Source: a virus. Taken from it: 64,000 nucleotides of DNA. Below are positions 49,930-59,735 of the stretch, piece by piece. How positions within the stretch are numbered: the first letter of the stretch is position 1; each line of letters starts with the position of its first letter. The position numbers were made by a program, and so were the translations under genes. The notes under the pieces were generated by a model. The model saw only the letters and a program-made list of their open reading frames with translations. It was not told the DNA's origin and did not search any database. Location of the stretch: the IMG/VR virus record IMGVR_UViG_3300012147_000007, positions 53,230 to 117,229 of that record; one strand, written 5' to 3'.

Positions 49930-52252
49930 CTTCTTTTTTACTTAAATCTTTATCAACTCGAACGATTCTCGTTCCTCTCTTAAAATTAACATAACCTTTT
50001 TCGTTCTTTTCAAACTCAGCAACATAAATGCCATTGGCAGCAAGGAGTGGTTGTAGAGATTTCGCAACTGGGTCGAAAGCTCTAAGTGTTGTGAAACTAA
50101 TTCCATCACCAACTCTCATTGTTAAATATTCTTTTCCATTCTTACTCATAGAAACCTTAAAGGTATCTACCACAAAAATGTAGAAATCATTATCATCAAA
50201 ATTAATAATTGTCTCAACAAGCTTATCTCTCTTAGCTCTCTTGTTTACATCAGCCTTTATGTCCTGAATGTACTTTATTTTTTCAAGGTCAAAATTACAC
50301 ACCTCAAGGAAATCTGTTCTTTTCGATGCCCAGTTTGTTGGAGGATATTTGTTCTCTTCTTTTTTAACTGGAATGTCAAAAGCTTCGTCATTCATATCAA
50401 ACAAAACAGTTTGATTTGCGTTTACTTTCTTTTTCTTTTTTGTCTTAGACTTAAGGTCAGCAAGCTGTTCTCTTGAATCGCTCCAATCATCAAATACGCC
50501 AGCTTTAAGGCAAGCTTCAAAAGCACTTTTATTAAACTTGCTAAACGGCAATCTAAAGAACAAACTCATACTCACAGTCTCAAGGGTTTTTTTCTCCTGA
50601 CCTTCTTTGACTTTTATTTCTTTAATCAAATCAAGCATCTCTTCGTATGCAATTGGGCCCAATCCGTTAATACCAGAGAATCCCATAGAAATTTCGTGCT
50701 CACCAGTCATTGTCCATCTCCATCCAGACTTTCTTGATGGCATCTTTATCTCAATCCCTTTTGACATCGCAGAAGCAATTGCAGAACCAATCCAAGCTTG
50801 CTGTTTTTCTTTGTTACCAGACTTAGGGTGATTTAGAAGGGCGGTATAAAACTCGGTTGGGTAGTAGTGTTTTAAATACAAAGTTTGCATCGCCAAATAA
50901 CTATATGAAAGTGCATGAGACTTATTGAATGAGTATCCAAGGTATTGAATTACCCAATCTTTAATTTTATCTACATCACCTTTGTCATAACCTTGAGCTG
51001 CAGCCCCATCTAAGAACATGTTCCAATACTGCTGGAAACCTTTCCAGTTCTTGTCGTTTTTCTCTGTATCAGTTAGCGTCTCTCCCGCTGAATTTCTTGC
51101 AATAATTTTAGATGCCTTATCCATATACCTTCTAAGCATATCTCCTTTACCAAGACCCATTCCACCAATCTTATCAGCAATAAACATAAGTTGTTCCTGA
51201 AACACAAGTACTCCATTCGTTTCTCCAAGAATCGGCTTCAACGCAGGGTGGATATATTTAATCTTCTCTGGGTTGAATTTGTTTACGATAAACTCTTCGT
51301 GTGCGCCAATTCCCATTGGGCCTGGACGATACAGTGCGTTGGCAGCAACAAGTTCTTCAAATTTATCAACTGCAATACCTCTAATAAGATTGTTCATACC
51401 ATGACTCTCAAACTGAAATATCCCATGATTAAGACCAAGCCTTAATTCTGTAAATAACTTTGGGTCTTCAAGGTCAACGTAATCAACTTTTTGAGAAATA
51501 TCTTCTCCCGTTGTTCTTTTTACAATGTCAACAGTTTCCTTAATTACATTTAAGGTTTCTAATTTTAATCTATCCAATTTTAGAATCCCAAGTGCTGAAA
51601 GGTCTTTTCCAGACTTATCCGCCTCCTGAAACGCTGTAACAACACTTCCGTTGGATGTGATTACATTGGTTGGAATATAATCCCAAGATAACCCTGGTGT
51701 AATTACAACTCCTGCAGCATGCTGTCCAATACCTCTAATGTTTCCATGAAGCTGGAGAGCAGTCTCAATCATCTCCTTATTTTTTGGCTCTCTAATCCAA
51801 TTTCTAACTTCTGGACTACACTCTGGTTTATCTGGCCAAGTTTCAAACCAATGCCTAAGAGTGTCGTTGTAATTTAAGAAGTTCGGCATCTCCTTTGTTA
51901 ATTTAAACACTCCAGAATCAAACCCAGTAGCATCGCTTCCACGATATGCACGAACAACATCCTTAATTGTATTCTTCTCAGAAAATGTAGAAAAAGTAGC
52001 AACAGACATAACACGTTCTTTTCCATACTTGTCTTGTAGGAATTGATTTGTTACATCATCTGTACCTGTCATAAAATCAATATCAATATCGGGAGGAGAA
52101 TTGTGAATTAAAACACTTGAAATCAATGAGTTATAGCAATCATCTAAAGTTTTACTTGAACTGTAAAAAAGATTATCTTTATCAAAAGATAAATCATAAA
52201 CCTTATTTTTATAATCAATTTTATTTATTGATTTTATTTTTGATAATCTCAT
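49913..52252 (-). CDS. dnaE: DNA polymerase III alpha, C-terminal half with C-intein
   Basis: 779 residues. Residues 1-51 are a C-terminal split intein (KVYDLSFDKDNLFYSSS as block F, SSVLIHN as block G) followed by Ser52. The remainder is the DnaE catalytic and C-terminal part: PPDIDIDFMTG (two metal Asp), IRGIGQHAAGVVI, GILKLDRLKLETL (third Asp), ALYRPGPMGIGA and SFNKSHALSYSY. On its own it is not a complete polymerase; joined to the N-terminal gene it would give a continuous FLNPERN-SPPDIDIDF. Overlaps the endonuclease stop (ATGA). Confidence 0.95.
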   Translation of the reverse strand: MRLSKIKSINKIDYKNKVYDLSFDKDNLFYSSSKTLDDCYNSLISSVLIHNSPPDIDIDFMTGTDDVTNQFLQDKYGKERVMSVATFSTFSEKNTIKDVVRAYRGSDATGFDSGVFKLTKEMPNFLNYNDTLRHWFETWPDKPECSPEVRNWIREPKNKEMIETALQLHGNIRGIGQHAAGVVITPGLSWDYIPTNVITSNGSVVTAFQEADKSGKDLSALGILKLDRLKLETLNVIKETVDIVKRTTGEDISQKVDYVDLEDPKLFTELRLGLNHGIFQFESHGMNNLIRGIAVDKFEELVAANALYRPGPMGIGAHEEFIVNKFNPEKIKYIHPALKPILGETNGVLVFQEQLMFIADKIGGMGLGKGDMLRRYMDKASKIIARNSAGETLTDTEKNDKNWKGFQQYWNMFLDGAAAQGYDKGDVDKIKDWVIQYLGYSFNKSHALSYSYLAMQTLYLKHYYPTEFYTALLNHPKSGNKEKQQAWIGSAIASAMSKGIEIKMPSRKSGWRWTMTGEHEISMGFSGINGLGPIAYEEMLDLIKEIKVKEGQEKKTLETVSMSLFFRLPFSKFNKSAFEACLKAGVFDDWSDSREQLADLKSKTKKKKKVNANQTVLFDMNDEAFDIPVKKEENKYPPTNWASKRTDFLEVCNFDLEKIKYIQDIKADVNKRAKRDKLVETIINFDDNDFYIFVVDTFKVSMSKNGKEYLTMRVGDGISFTTLRAFDPVAKSLQPLLAANGIYVAEFEKNEKGYVNFKRGTRIVRVDKDLSKKEDEANN
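52100..52252 (-). other. C-intein coding segment (51 codons)
   Basis: Ends in His50-Asn51, the terminal pair needed for Asn cyclisation, with Ser as the +1 extein residue. An extra segment (KTLDDCYNSLI) lies between the block F strand and block G. Confidence 0.88.
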
Positions 52253-53328
52253 AATTTACTTGCTTCTATTTGACTTTTTATATATACTAAAACATTTTCT
52301 TTATTATCCTTCCAGTCTTTTTCCCAAATTTCTATATAACTACAATTAATAACACTTATAATTTCATTCTTTCTTTTTCTATCATCTCTCCAAATCTCAG
52401 ATGCCAATCTTTTTTTGTTTTTATGATAAAAATCATGACTATAAATCATTGGATTACAATGCCAATAATCACCCATAATTTCAATAGCTATATTGTGTTC
52501 ATTATTATAATAATCAAGTTTATAAAATTTACTTTTGTTTACAATTAAAACTTTTTGACCAAATTCAGAATTATAATGATAAGAATCGTTTAATCCTAAA
52601 TTTTGTAATTCTAAAATAATTTCCCTCTCCAAGTTAGAGGATTCTCCTAAGTTTTTATTTGTTTTTTTAGCATTTTCCATTTGCCACTCTTTATCCATAA
52701 ACAAATTATCTACTCCAAACTTATCCTGCATAGTCATTGTTACAGCTGAATAATGACAACCACGCTCCAAGAACCAACTCACACCATACCTATCATCCAT
52801 GGTCTTAGAAATCTTATCCTTAATCTTCTTATATTGAATTGGTGCCTTAAGACCAGTTGTTCCAAGATTTTTATTCAAAGACTTTTCATATTGACTTCTA
52901 TACTCTTTAGTCTTATAATAAAGTGATTTATAATCTTTCTCAGATAATACGTGTCCATTAGACCAGAATTTAATACCCTTTCTTGATGGGTGTAGGTCTA
53001 TTAGCTCATCTTTCTCGGAAAACTTATTGTACATTTTAACCTTTGACTCAGTTAATGAATAATCCTGGTTTCCACACTTAATAAGAACAGCACTGTGTCC
53101 TCTTGGTCCTTTTCCAAAATAGCAATCTTCAACAATTCCGATAAAACTTTCTTTATTGTACAATTCTTTTCCAATTAAATTTTCAATAGAAACCGATAAT
53201 TTACTTTTATATGGCCATATTTCTATTTCGTTATTATCAGCTTTTTTAAAGTCAAAAAACTCACACAACCCAGCAACTAAATCACTCTGACCATCGAACT
53301 CAATATTTAACAACTCTTCTTTTTTCAT
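52249..53328 (-). CDS. Vsr-like homing endonuclease inside the fractured dnaE
   Basis: 359 residues from the ATG at 53328 (MKKEELLNIEF); an upstream TTG is ignored because the TATTTATA element lies between. The N-terminal 200 residues may bind DNA; the C-terminal nuclease has LEREIILELQNLG, KLDYYNNEHNIAIEIMGDYWH and YIEIWEKDW, the Vsr/EDxHD layout. Endonucleases of this type are known from fractured genes with split inteins. It sits between the two dnaE halves and overlaps the downstream one by 4 nt. Confidence 0.85.
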   Translation of the reverse strand: MKKEELLNIEFDGQSDLVAGLCEFFDFKKADNNEIEIWPYKSKLSVSIENLIGKELYNKESFIGIVEDCYFGKGPRGHSAVLIKCGNQDYSLTESKVKMYNKFSEKDELIDLHPSRKGIKFWSNGHVLSEKDYKSLYYKTKEYRSQYEKSLNKNLGTTGLKAPIQYKKIKDKISKTMDDRYGVSWFLERGCHYSAVTMTMQDKFGVDNLFMDKEWQMENAKKTNKNLGESSNLEREIILELQNLGLNDSYHYNSEFGQKVLIVNKSKFYKLDYYNNEHNIAIEIMGDYWHCNPMIYSHDFYHKNKKRLASEIWRDDRKRKNEIISVINCSYIEIWEKDWKDNKENVLVYIKSQIEASKL

Positions 53329-53342
53329 AATTATAAAATCTG

Positions 53343-53360
53343 TATCTATAAATATAGATA
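53343..53360 (-). promoter_or_regulatory. inverted repeat with TATTTATA before dnaE endonuclease
   Basis: Perfect 8-bp arms TATCTATA / TATAGATA separated by 2 nt; contains TATTTATA (53347-53354), 18 nt before the ATG. Confidence 0.5.
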
Positions 53361-53385
53361 AAAACTTCAAACGATATTTGTATTT

Positions 53386-55587
53386 TTAAAACACAAACAA
53401 TTGGTCGCTCTCCATAATACCATCTACACGAACTTCAATTCTCTCGCCATCCCTAAAAACAGGAACAATATGGCACCCAGTCAACTCAACTATAGCTCCA
53501 TCTTCAGTTTCAATTTCATAAACATTCTCGTTTTCCTTAAGCTCTCTCTCGTGCTTTTGAACCAAGGTTCCAAGTCCGTGTTCTGTCTGAACTGGGTCTC
53601 CAACCTCTACTTCAACGATGTTCTTATAAGAGCCATCTTTCATCATGACATTGCAGTTTGATGTTAAACAGTTTCTTTCTGGATTTAGGAAACGCTCAAA
53701 ATAAAGATTAAACCTTATTGGGTCAATCTTTGTAATATCAAGACACCACGACAATAGACTTCCTGCTGCAGAACCTCTGGCTGGGCCAATGTCATGACCT
53801 TCGTTTCTGTAGAAATTAATAATCTCCCAGTTTACAAGAAAGTAATCAAGCATCTTCTTTGATTCAATAATACTAATCTCATAATTAAGACGGTCAACAT
53901 ACTCATTAACCTTTTCATCGGTCATCTCAACGATTCCATTTTTCTTATATATCTCAACTTTTTGCTTTAACTTAATAAACGCAAGTTTTACAATAATCTC
54001 CTCTGGCTTATCTGTGCCAAAATATTCTATTATTTTTTCAGTTGGCTCATATCTTGGATATTTCTCAGTACCAGTATCAAATTCAAAATTACACCTATCA
54101 GCTATAATGTTTGTATTTTTCATACAAAGTTCAAGAAACTTTTCAGGATACTTAAATCCATACTTTTCGTTCATTTCTCTATAGTCATCGCTATTGAAGT
54201 AGTATAACTCTCTGTTTTCTTTCAGAGAACAATAGGCAAGCATACGATGTTGCTTAATAGATGTAACTACATCTTGAAGCTTTGAATCCTCTCTTCTTGG
54301 ATAGTAGGTGTCATTGCTCATTACTGGAAGCAATTTATACTTACTCATCATTTTAATCAAGAAGTTGTTATACTGCTTCTGAGTGGCGAACTTACTAAAC
54401 TTAAACTCCACTATCAAATCTTCTCCAAACTCGCTCCTAAGCATGTTAAGATAGTTCTCTGCGTCAATAACCTTTCCTTTAAGAACCAGGTTTGCTAATT
54501 TACTATCAAGACCTGAGGTAGATATTATTAAACCCTCTTTATATTTCAAAAGCCACTCTGTAGTTATTCTTGATTCTTTCTTAAATAACCCCTCTGTGTT
54601 TGCGAGGTATATCAAATGATTCAGATTTCTATATCCAATTTCATTTTTTATGAAAATCTTTATTTTATAATTATCTCCCTCAAGCTCTCTGTCTTCAAAT
54701 TTTCCAATATTGTCATTCAAGAAAGACTCGACACCAAAAACTGGTTTAATCCCTTTTGACTTACATTTATTGAAGAATTCAAATGAACCAGATAATGTTG
54801 AGTTATCTGTTATTGCCATTGAGGTGTGGCCATACTCTTTTGCAAGCTTAATATACTCGTCTACAGAACCAGCTCCATCAAGAATAGAGTGAAATGTATG
54901 GAGACCAAGTGGAGTTACTCGGATTGAATCGCCCGCTTGCATAGGTTTCTCTTCTGCAACTTTAGTAAGAGAATCCATTAAATCTTCTGCGCCCTCTTCT
55001 TCTTTGAATCCAAGGATGCCTATTCTTTGAAGTTCGAAAAAACATTTTGCAAGCGCAGTAACATCCGCAAGTGCATCGTGAGCATCTTCGAATCCTTTGT
55101 CAAATAATTTTTGGTGAAGTTCTGTTTGAGAAGGAAATTTCATCCCACTCCTACCTCTTTTGTTTGGAATTGCCACGAAGTCAGTTGTGAGCTTCATGGT
55201 GTCAATGTGATTTATGTCTGGAATGCAGTTGTACATTCCCTCTCTAAGGAATTCACAGCCTGTTACATTTTCATCAAAGGAAATGTTGTGAGCAATAAGA
55301 TGCTTATTGTTCTTTACAGCTTCTGAAAACTTTTCAAGCGCCTGCCTCAAAGGAACTCCATCCTCTTTAGCTCTCTCGTTTGTAATCCTATGAATCGCTA
55401 TTGCTTCATCAGGAATCCTAAACCCTTGAGGTTTAATAATTAAATTCTGAGAATCTGTCTCTACACCATTCGCATCAAAGATTTTCCAAGCAATCTGAAC
55501 CATTCTTGGCCAGTTGTTAAAATCAGTAATTGGTGCGCTAAAATTCTTTGCCTTACCAGTTGTTTCGGTATCAAATACTATATACAT
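53386..55587 (-). CDS. dnaE: exonuclease-PHP-polymerase III alpha, N-terminal half with N-intein
   Basis: 733 residues. 1-190: intact DEDDh proofreading exonuclease (VFDTETTG, IAHNISFDEN, HDALADV). About 225-480: PHP domain (LHTFHSILDG; AITDNSTLSG, where the usual metal His is Asn). Then the start of the polymerase core (GPARGSAAGSLLSW, YFERFLNPERN). From Cys640 to the end is an N-intein of 94 residues. An exonuclease-DnaE fusion recalls PolC but in a different order. The exonuclease may explain why the separate DnaQ-like protein has decayed. Confidence 0.95.
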   Translation of the reverse strand: MYIVFDTETTGKAKNFSAPITDFNNWPRMVQIAWKIFDANGVETDSQNLIIKPQGFRIPDEAIAIHRITNERAKEDGVPLRQALEKFSEAVKNNKHLIAHNISFDENVTGCEFLREGMYNCIPDINHIDTMKLTTDFVAIPNKRGRSGMKFPSQTELHQKLFDKGFEDAHDALADVTALAKCFFELQRIGILGFKEEEGAEDLMDSLTKVAEEKPMQAGDSIRVTPLGLHTFHSILDGAGSVDEYIKLAKEYGHTSMAITDNSTLSGSFEFFNKCKSKGIKPVFGVESFLNDNIGKFEDRELEGDNYKIKIFIKNEIGYRNLNHLIYLANTEGLFKKESRITTEWLLKYKEGLIISTSGLDSKLANLVLKGKVIDAENYLNMLRSEFGEDLIVEFKFSKFATQKQYNNFLIKMMSKYKLLPVMSNDTYYPRREDSKLQDVVTSIKQHRMLAYCSLKENRELYYFNSDDYREMNEKYGFKYPEKFLELCMKNTNIIADRCNFEFDTGTEKYPRYEPTEKIIEYFGTDKPEEIIVKLAFIKLKQKVEIYKKNGIVEMTDEKVNEYVDRLNYEISIIESKKMLDYFLVNWEIINFYRNEGHDIGPARGSAAGSLLSWCLDITKIDPIRFNLYFERFLNPERNCLTSNCNVMMKDGSYKNIVEVEVGDPVQTEHGLGTLVQKHERELKENENVYEIETEDGAIVELTGCHIVPVFRDGERIEVRVDGIMESDQLFVF
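53389..53670 (-). other. N-intein coding segment (94 codons)
   Basis: Starts with Cys1 (CLTSNCNVMMKDG, block A), continues through VGDPVQTEHG and ends shortly after block B (VELTGCHIVPVF, with the T-x-x-H motif). No endonuclease domain is included. The site is just before the catalytic PDxDxDF loop. Confidence 0.88.
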
Positions 55588-55632
55588 ATGTTTTTTTTGT
55601 TTGTTGGATTACTTTCTAACTCCAACGTTATG

Positions 55633-55664
55633 CAAAACTATGTACTTTTTATTTACTAAACAAA
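55633..55664 (-). promoter_or_regulatory. Bacteroidota sigma-A promoter for dnaE
   Basis: Minus strand: TTTG, 20 nt, TAGTTTTG (TAnnTTTG), 45 nt before the ATG at 55587. Confidence 0.75.
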
Positions 55665-55668
55665 CTTT

Positions 55669-55917
55669 TTACTCATAATCACTTTCATAATCTTGCTTTG
55701 TCATCTGAATTTTAGATTGTATTTCTTTTAAAATACCTATCATTCTCCTACAACTACGCCTTGCATCAACGCCTGCGGCTTTGACTTTATTAGGTCCAAA
55801 AAACTTTTTTATTCGCTCGTCAAACCCTTCAAGTTCGTCAAGAAAATTTACAACATCTTTCTTTGCTCCGTACTCGTCATTCTTATTCCAACCTTCATAA
55901 TAACTCTTATCAAGCAT
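55669..55917 (-). CDS. small helical protein after the portal gene
   Basis: 82 residues; charged helices. The part KVKAAGVDARRSCRRMIGIL faintly resembles small histone-H1-like proteins of Bacteroidota (K-A-A-G-x-x-A-R), but this is weak. Overlaps the portal stop by 8 nt. In T4 the prohead protease and scaffold follow the portal; they are not seen here. Confidence 0.6.
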   Translation of the reverse strand: MLDKSYYEGWNKNDEYGAKKDVVNFLDELEGFDERIKKFFGPNKVKAAGVDARRSCRRMIGILKEIQSKIQMTKQDYESDYE

Positions 55918-57925
55918 TGTTGTTGTTTTTCCTGTTTCTTAAGAATATTTCAATATCATTCATGAGTATTCCGCTATCTTTTGATACCTTGTCAGAACCA
56001 TCAATAAGAGGGTTTGCTTTTTTAACAACCTCTTGGATTACGGTTCTACCTATTCCAGTAGAGCTACTATTCATGCTGTCAATTAACCTCTTAGACTCAA
56101 GATTCATTGATTTACTTCTCTTTATCAAAGCGTTGTCTTCAACGTCAACCTTTTTGCTCGAAACCTCATCTGGGCCCAATAGTTCATTAAGCATGTTTCC
56201 AACATATTTGTCAGAAACTCTTTGTGCTTTTCTAAATCTATTTTCAGCAATAGGAACTTCTTCGGCTGCAGCGTCTTCTCCGCCTTCAGCGCCCATGTCA
56301 AGCTCATCAGCTCCGCCCATGTCCATTCCACCAAGGTCGCCTCCAAGACCTCCGCCTCCGCCACCAAGGTCGCCTCCGCCATCTTCATCTCCACCTTCTT
56401 GTTGAGCTTGCATCATTTCCTCAGCGCCTTCAATTTCAAATTTGTCATCAAGGTCTTTGAAAAGTCCAATTTTCTTATACATTTCAACGGCTGAATCAAT
56501 TTCTGCAAATATTTTCTTCTCAACTTTTTTCTGCTTAAGAATAAGTTTGATTTCAGATTTAGAAAATCCAAGTATGTTTTCCATCGCCCAAACATAAGAC
56601 ACTGGTGATGTCGCTTCAGCAGAGAACATTTCCTTAAATACCTCAAGACGAGCTTTCATTGTTTCCAACTTCAACAACTCTTGCTGAGTCGATGGATTGG
56701 TTAATGTAAGTGTAAAATTATCTATATCATCCTTAAACCCGTTAAAGTAAAGGTGGATGTTTGCAATCCTTTTAAGCTCAGCAAGCACTGCTTGTTGAAT
56801 TGTATTAATTGTTCTTGCAAACCTAAGGTCTTGTTGAGACAAAGTTGAACCTCCTGGCATAGACTCTCCATAGTTCAAATAATTCTTAGGAACCTGAAGT
56901 GATGCAAACAATTTATTTTGCAAGTATTCAATATCTTGAATATCTCCAAGATTAGATGCTCCTGGAAGTGTTTCAATTCTTGATGACCTGTCAGCTCTCA
57001 TTGGAATAAAGTAATCCTCAGTTACGTTCATTGGATTGTACTTCAAATTCATGTTACCAGTCTTCTGGTCAACGATAGGCTGTTTCTTAAGTTGTATCTG
57101 GAATTGTTGTACGAATTGTGCAACATCAGCGTGCTCTAAGTTACCTACATCAATATAAAACACTCTTCTCTCTGGTGCTCTTGTAATTCTGTATACAAGC
57201 ATAGAATCTTCGGCCAATTGTAATTGTTTCCAAAGTTTTCTCGCTGGGTCAAGAATAGAACGCCCATAAGGAAGTTGCCCTGTATCTTCAAGAAGTCTAA
57301 AGTGTGCAACTTGCCAATCTTCAAAATAATCTCCAGTAGTTTCCCATCTAAATCTTGTGTTATCTGTTTTACCATCAAAACCTTCTTCTCTATGAATTTC
57401 TTGTGACGGCAAGGCCATAACTTCATAAATACCTTCGTCTTTATCAATATGAAGGTGAAGAAAGAAATCTCCATACTTAAGTAAGTCTCTAATCCATAAT
57501 TTAAGAGCAAAATCTATATCAATCCTGTTATAAAACAAATCTTCAAGAACCGTCTTTACTCTTGAATTCTCTGAAAATATATCAAGAATTTTACCTTTTT
57601 CTCCTCTGGTAATACACTCATCTCTAATAATATTAAGAGCTGCCGCAATCTCTGGAGATTGGTCCATTGCTCTAAAATCCTGATAAGCATTAATCCTATC
57701 GGTATCGTAGTATATAGTTCTCGTATAAAGGTCATTGGCTATTTTATTAACCTGCCAATCAAGAAATTGTTGCTGAACGTTTTCAACACTATTACCTTGG
57801 TTGATTAGTCCGTTACCAACATTTTGAACCACACCTGGTTGTTGAACTTGTGGAGTTCTTTTTTTATTTCTATTGATTGCGTCAGTTACACCGCCAAATA
57901 CACTGTTTAAATTATCGTTTGCCAT
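55910..57925 (-). CDS. portal protein (gp20 type)
   Basis: 671 residues. Dodecameric vertex for DNA packaging and tail joining. T4-type signatures: NIIRDECITRGEKG-like N-terminal region, GDFFLHLHIDKDEGIYEV, ALPSQEIHREEG, LPYGRSILDPARKLWKQLQL, RAPERRVFYIDVGNL, and LPGASNLGDIQDIEYLQNKL. A Gly/Asp/Glu low-complexity stretch (about 510-560) is an unusual insert. Length exceeds T4 gp20 (524). Confidence 0.95.
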   Translation of the reverse strand: MANDNLNSVFGGVTDAINRNKKRTPQVQQPGVVQNVGNGLINQGNSVENVQQQFLDWQVNKIANDLYTRTIYYDTDRINAYQDFRAMDQSPEIAAALNIIRDECITRGEKGKILDIFSENSRVKTVLEDLFYNRIDIDFALKLWIRDLLKYGDFFLHLHIDKDEGIYEVMALPSQEIHREEGFDGKTDNTRFRWETTGDYFEDWQVAHFRLLEDTGQLPYGRSILDPARKLWKQLQLAEDSMLVYRITRAPERRVFYIDVGNLEHADVAQFVQQFQIQLKKQPIVDQKTGNMNLKYNPMNVTEDYFIPMRADRSSRIETLPGASNLGDIQDIEYLQNKLFASLQVPKNYLNYGESMPGGSTLSQQDLRFARTINTIQQAVLAELKRIANIHLYFNGFKDDIDNFTLTLTNPSTQQELLKLETMKARLEVFKEMFSAEATSPVSYVWAMENILGFSKSEIKLILKQKKVEKKIFAEIDSAVEMYKKIGLFKDLDDKFEIEGAEEMMQAQQEGGDEDGGGDLGGGGGGLGGDLGGMDMGGADELDMGAEGGEDAAAEEVPIAENRFRKAQRVSDKYVGNMLNELLGPDEVSSKKVDVEDNALIKRSKSMNLESKRLIDSMNSSSTGIGRTVIQEVVKKANPLIDGSDKVSKDSGILMNDIEIFLRNRKNNNNA

Positions 57926-57945
57926 CTATGCACGTTTTTATAAAA

Positions 57946-57953
57946 TATAAATA
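57946..57953 (-). promoter_or_regulatory. TATTTATA element before portal gene
   Basis: Exact 8-mer, 20 nt before the ATG at 57925. Confidence 0.6.
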
Positions 57954-57975
57954 ATTGATATTGTAAAATAAATAG

Positions 57976-59721
57976 TTATCCCAATAACCAACTTAAATCA
58001 TCGTCATCTTCCATGTTTGAGCCTCCCCCGTTAACGTTGCTACCAACGTCTCCATTAAATATGAACAAACCACCTCCTCCTTTGGAGCTTGTCTCTTTGT
58101 TTATAGGTTTTTTTATTGCTCCTACAGATGAGTTTGCGTTTAACATCATTGCGTTAAGCATACTTTTGGTCATCTCAGTAGATGATGTAACGTTTTCAAA
58201 TTCTGTATCCCTAATATAAAGAGCGATACCAAGCGCCATAATTAAATCATCATTAGCACCTTTCTCATGTTCTGGCTTGTCTCCATTCATAATAAATGTC
58301 TGGAACTCAAGCATAAGTTTTTTAGAGTGAAGAATAAGAGAACCTTCTCTCATGTGTTCAATAATAGCTTTCACAAGAAGCACTCTGTTTTTTCTCGATG
58401 TTTGGAATCCTGGGATTTCAGTTCCTTCATTAACTTTGTAGCTATAATGCCTTACGTGAATGTCTTTTATATTTTTAGAAAAATATAACCTATTTCTTGG
58501 GTACTTGAATTTATCTCTAACATCAAAACAAACACCAAGTCCGAATGAGTTTGCCTCAATTACAACATAAGCTGTTCCATACATTTTTCCAACTGCATTG
58601 ATTACAAATGGAAATAGGTCGGGCCCTATCTTGTCTCTATACTCCGCAACTTGCTCTAATGTTTCTACATCAAGAACTTGTATTGTGGAGTAATCCTGAC
58701 CATCACCCCTGGCGACATCAGCTGCAAGTATATATCTCGCCCCTTCTTCTGGTCTCTTAAAAATTGAAAGCGTGGTTTGTTCAGTTGTAAGATTTGCAAA
58801 CTTAGAAACATCATCCTTTTCCATGAAGTCAAATCTAATATAAGCCTCTGGAGTACAATCTTTTTCAACAAGCGCATGATATTTAGAAACAAGCTGAGCA
58901 TCAACAGCAAGCCTTTTCGACCCTTCAAACGAAAGGTCAAGCTCTTGTGCAATCTGAACTGAATCCCAAGTAAGCCTTTTACACTGAGCTTCATACCAAG
59001 GGCTCCAAGGTACATCGTTTCCGTTTGAGTCTTTTTTGTATTCTAATCCTGCAGCACTATTTGGATTTTCTGTCCAGTGAACCGTTTGAGCATGAAAGTC
59101 ACTATCTCCATTAACTGTTTCACGCCAAGTTTTATAATACAATCCAGATGTACCATTTGGTGTAGAAATCATAATACACTTTCCACCCGTAGCAGAAAGT
59201 GCCATACCAGCTCCCATCCAAATTGCCTCGTCATCTTTAATAAAAGCAGTTTCATCAAGAATCAACATTGTAAGTGAATCTCCACGACCAGCATTCGGAC
59301 TTGACGCTTTTGCTTCTGCATAAGAGTTATTTGAAAACGCAATCTTTTTTTGATTATCTTGTTCAATAGCTTCTGGTTTAAGCCAAATAGGAGTATGCTC
59401 AATAAATTGCTTTACAGTTTCAAGGAAACGAACAGCTCCAGCGCCATCATTGGCAATGATTAGAATTTTTTCATCATATCTAAACAAAAGCCTCCAAGCA
59501 ACATATCCTGCAGTAATAACCGAAAGACCTGTTTGTCTGGACTTTAAAATAATATTATTTTGATATTCGTGAAAGTTTCTTAGACAATCGTTTTGATATT
59601 CGAAACACGTCATTTGTGTAACCTGCTTTTCTTTTGCATTAAACACATATCCATATGTATTCATATAATACACTGGGTCTGCCGCACACTTTGCGAATTC
59701 TAACATTTGATTATTAACCAT
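57976..59721 (-). CDS. terL: terminase large subunit (gp17 type)
   Basis: 581 residues. Packaging ATPase and nuclease. Walker A-like LKSRQTGLSV (about 60), Walker B LTMLILDETAFI, coupling motif MISTPNG, then nuclease RYILAADVARGDGQDYST (first Asp), VVIEANSFGLG and GANDDLIMALGIALY. Ends in a Gly/Asn/Asp-rich tail. Similar in length to T4 gp17 (610). No small terminase is visible. Confidence 0.96.
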   Translation of the reverse strand: MVNNQMLEFAKCAADPVYYMNTYGYVFNAKEKQVTQMTCFEYQNDCLRNFHEYQNNIILKSRQTGLSVITAGYVAWRLLFRYDEKILIIANDGAGAVRFLETVKQFIEHTPIWLKPEAIEQDNQKKIAFSNNSYAEAKASSPNAGRGDSLTMLILDETAFIKDDEAIWMGAGMALSATGGKCIMISTPNGTSGLYYKTWRETVNGDSDFHAQTVHWTENPNSAAGLEYKKDSNGNDVPWSPWYEAQCKRLTWDSVQIAQELDLSFEGSKRLAVDAQLVSKYHALVEKDCTPEAYIRFDFMEKDDVSKFANLTTEQTTLSIFKRPEEGARYILAADVARGDGQDYSTIQVLDVETLEQVAEYRDKIGPDLFPFVINAVGKMYGTAYVVIEANSFGLGVCFDVRDKFKYPRNRLYFSKNIKDIHVRHYSYKVNEGTEIPGFQTSRKNRVLLVKAIIEHMREGSLILHSKKLMLEFQTFIMNGDKPEHEKGANDDLIMALGIALYIRDTEFENVTSSTEMTKSMLNAMMLNANSSVGAIKKPINKETSSKGGGGLFIFNGDVGSNVNGGGSNMEDDDDLSWLLG

Positions 59722-59735
59722 ACTTATTTATTTTA

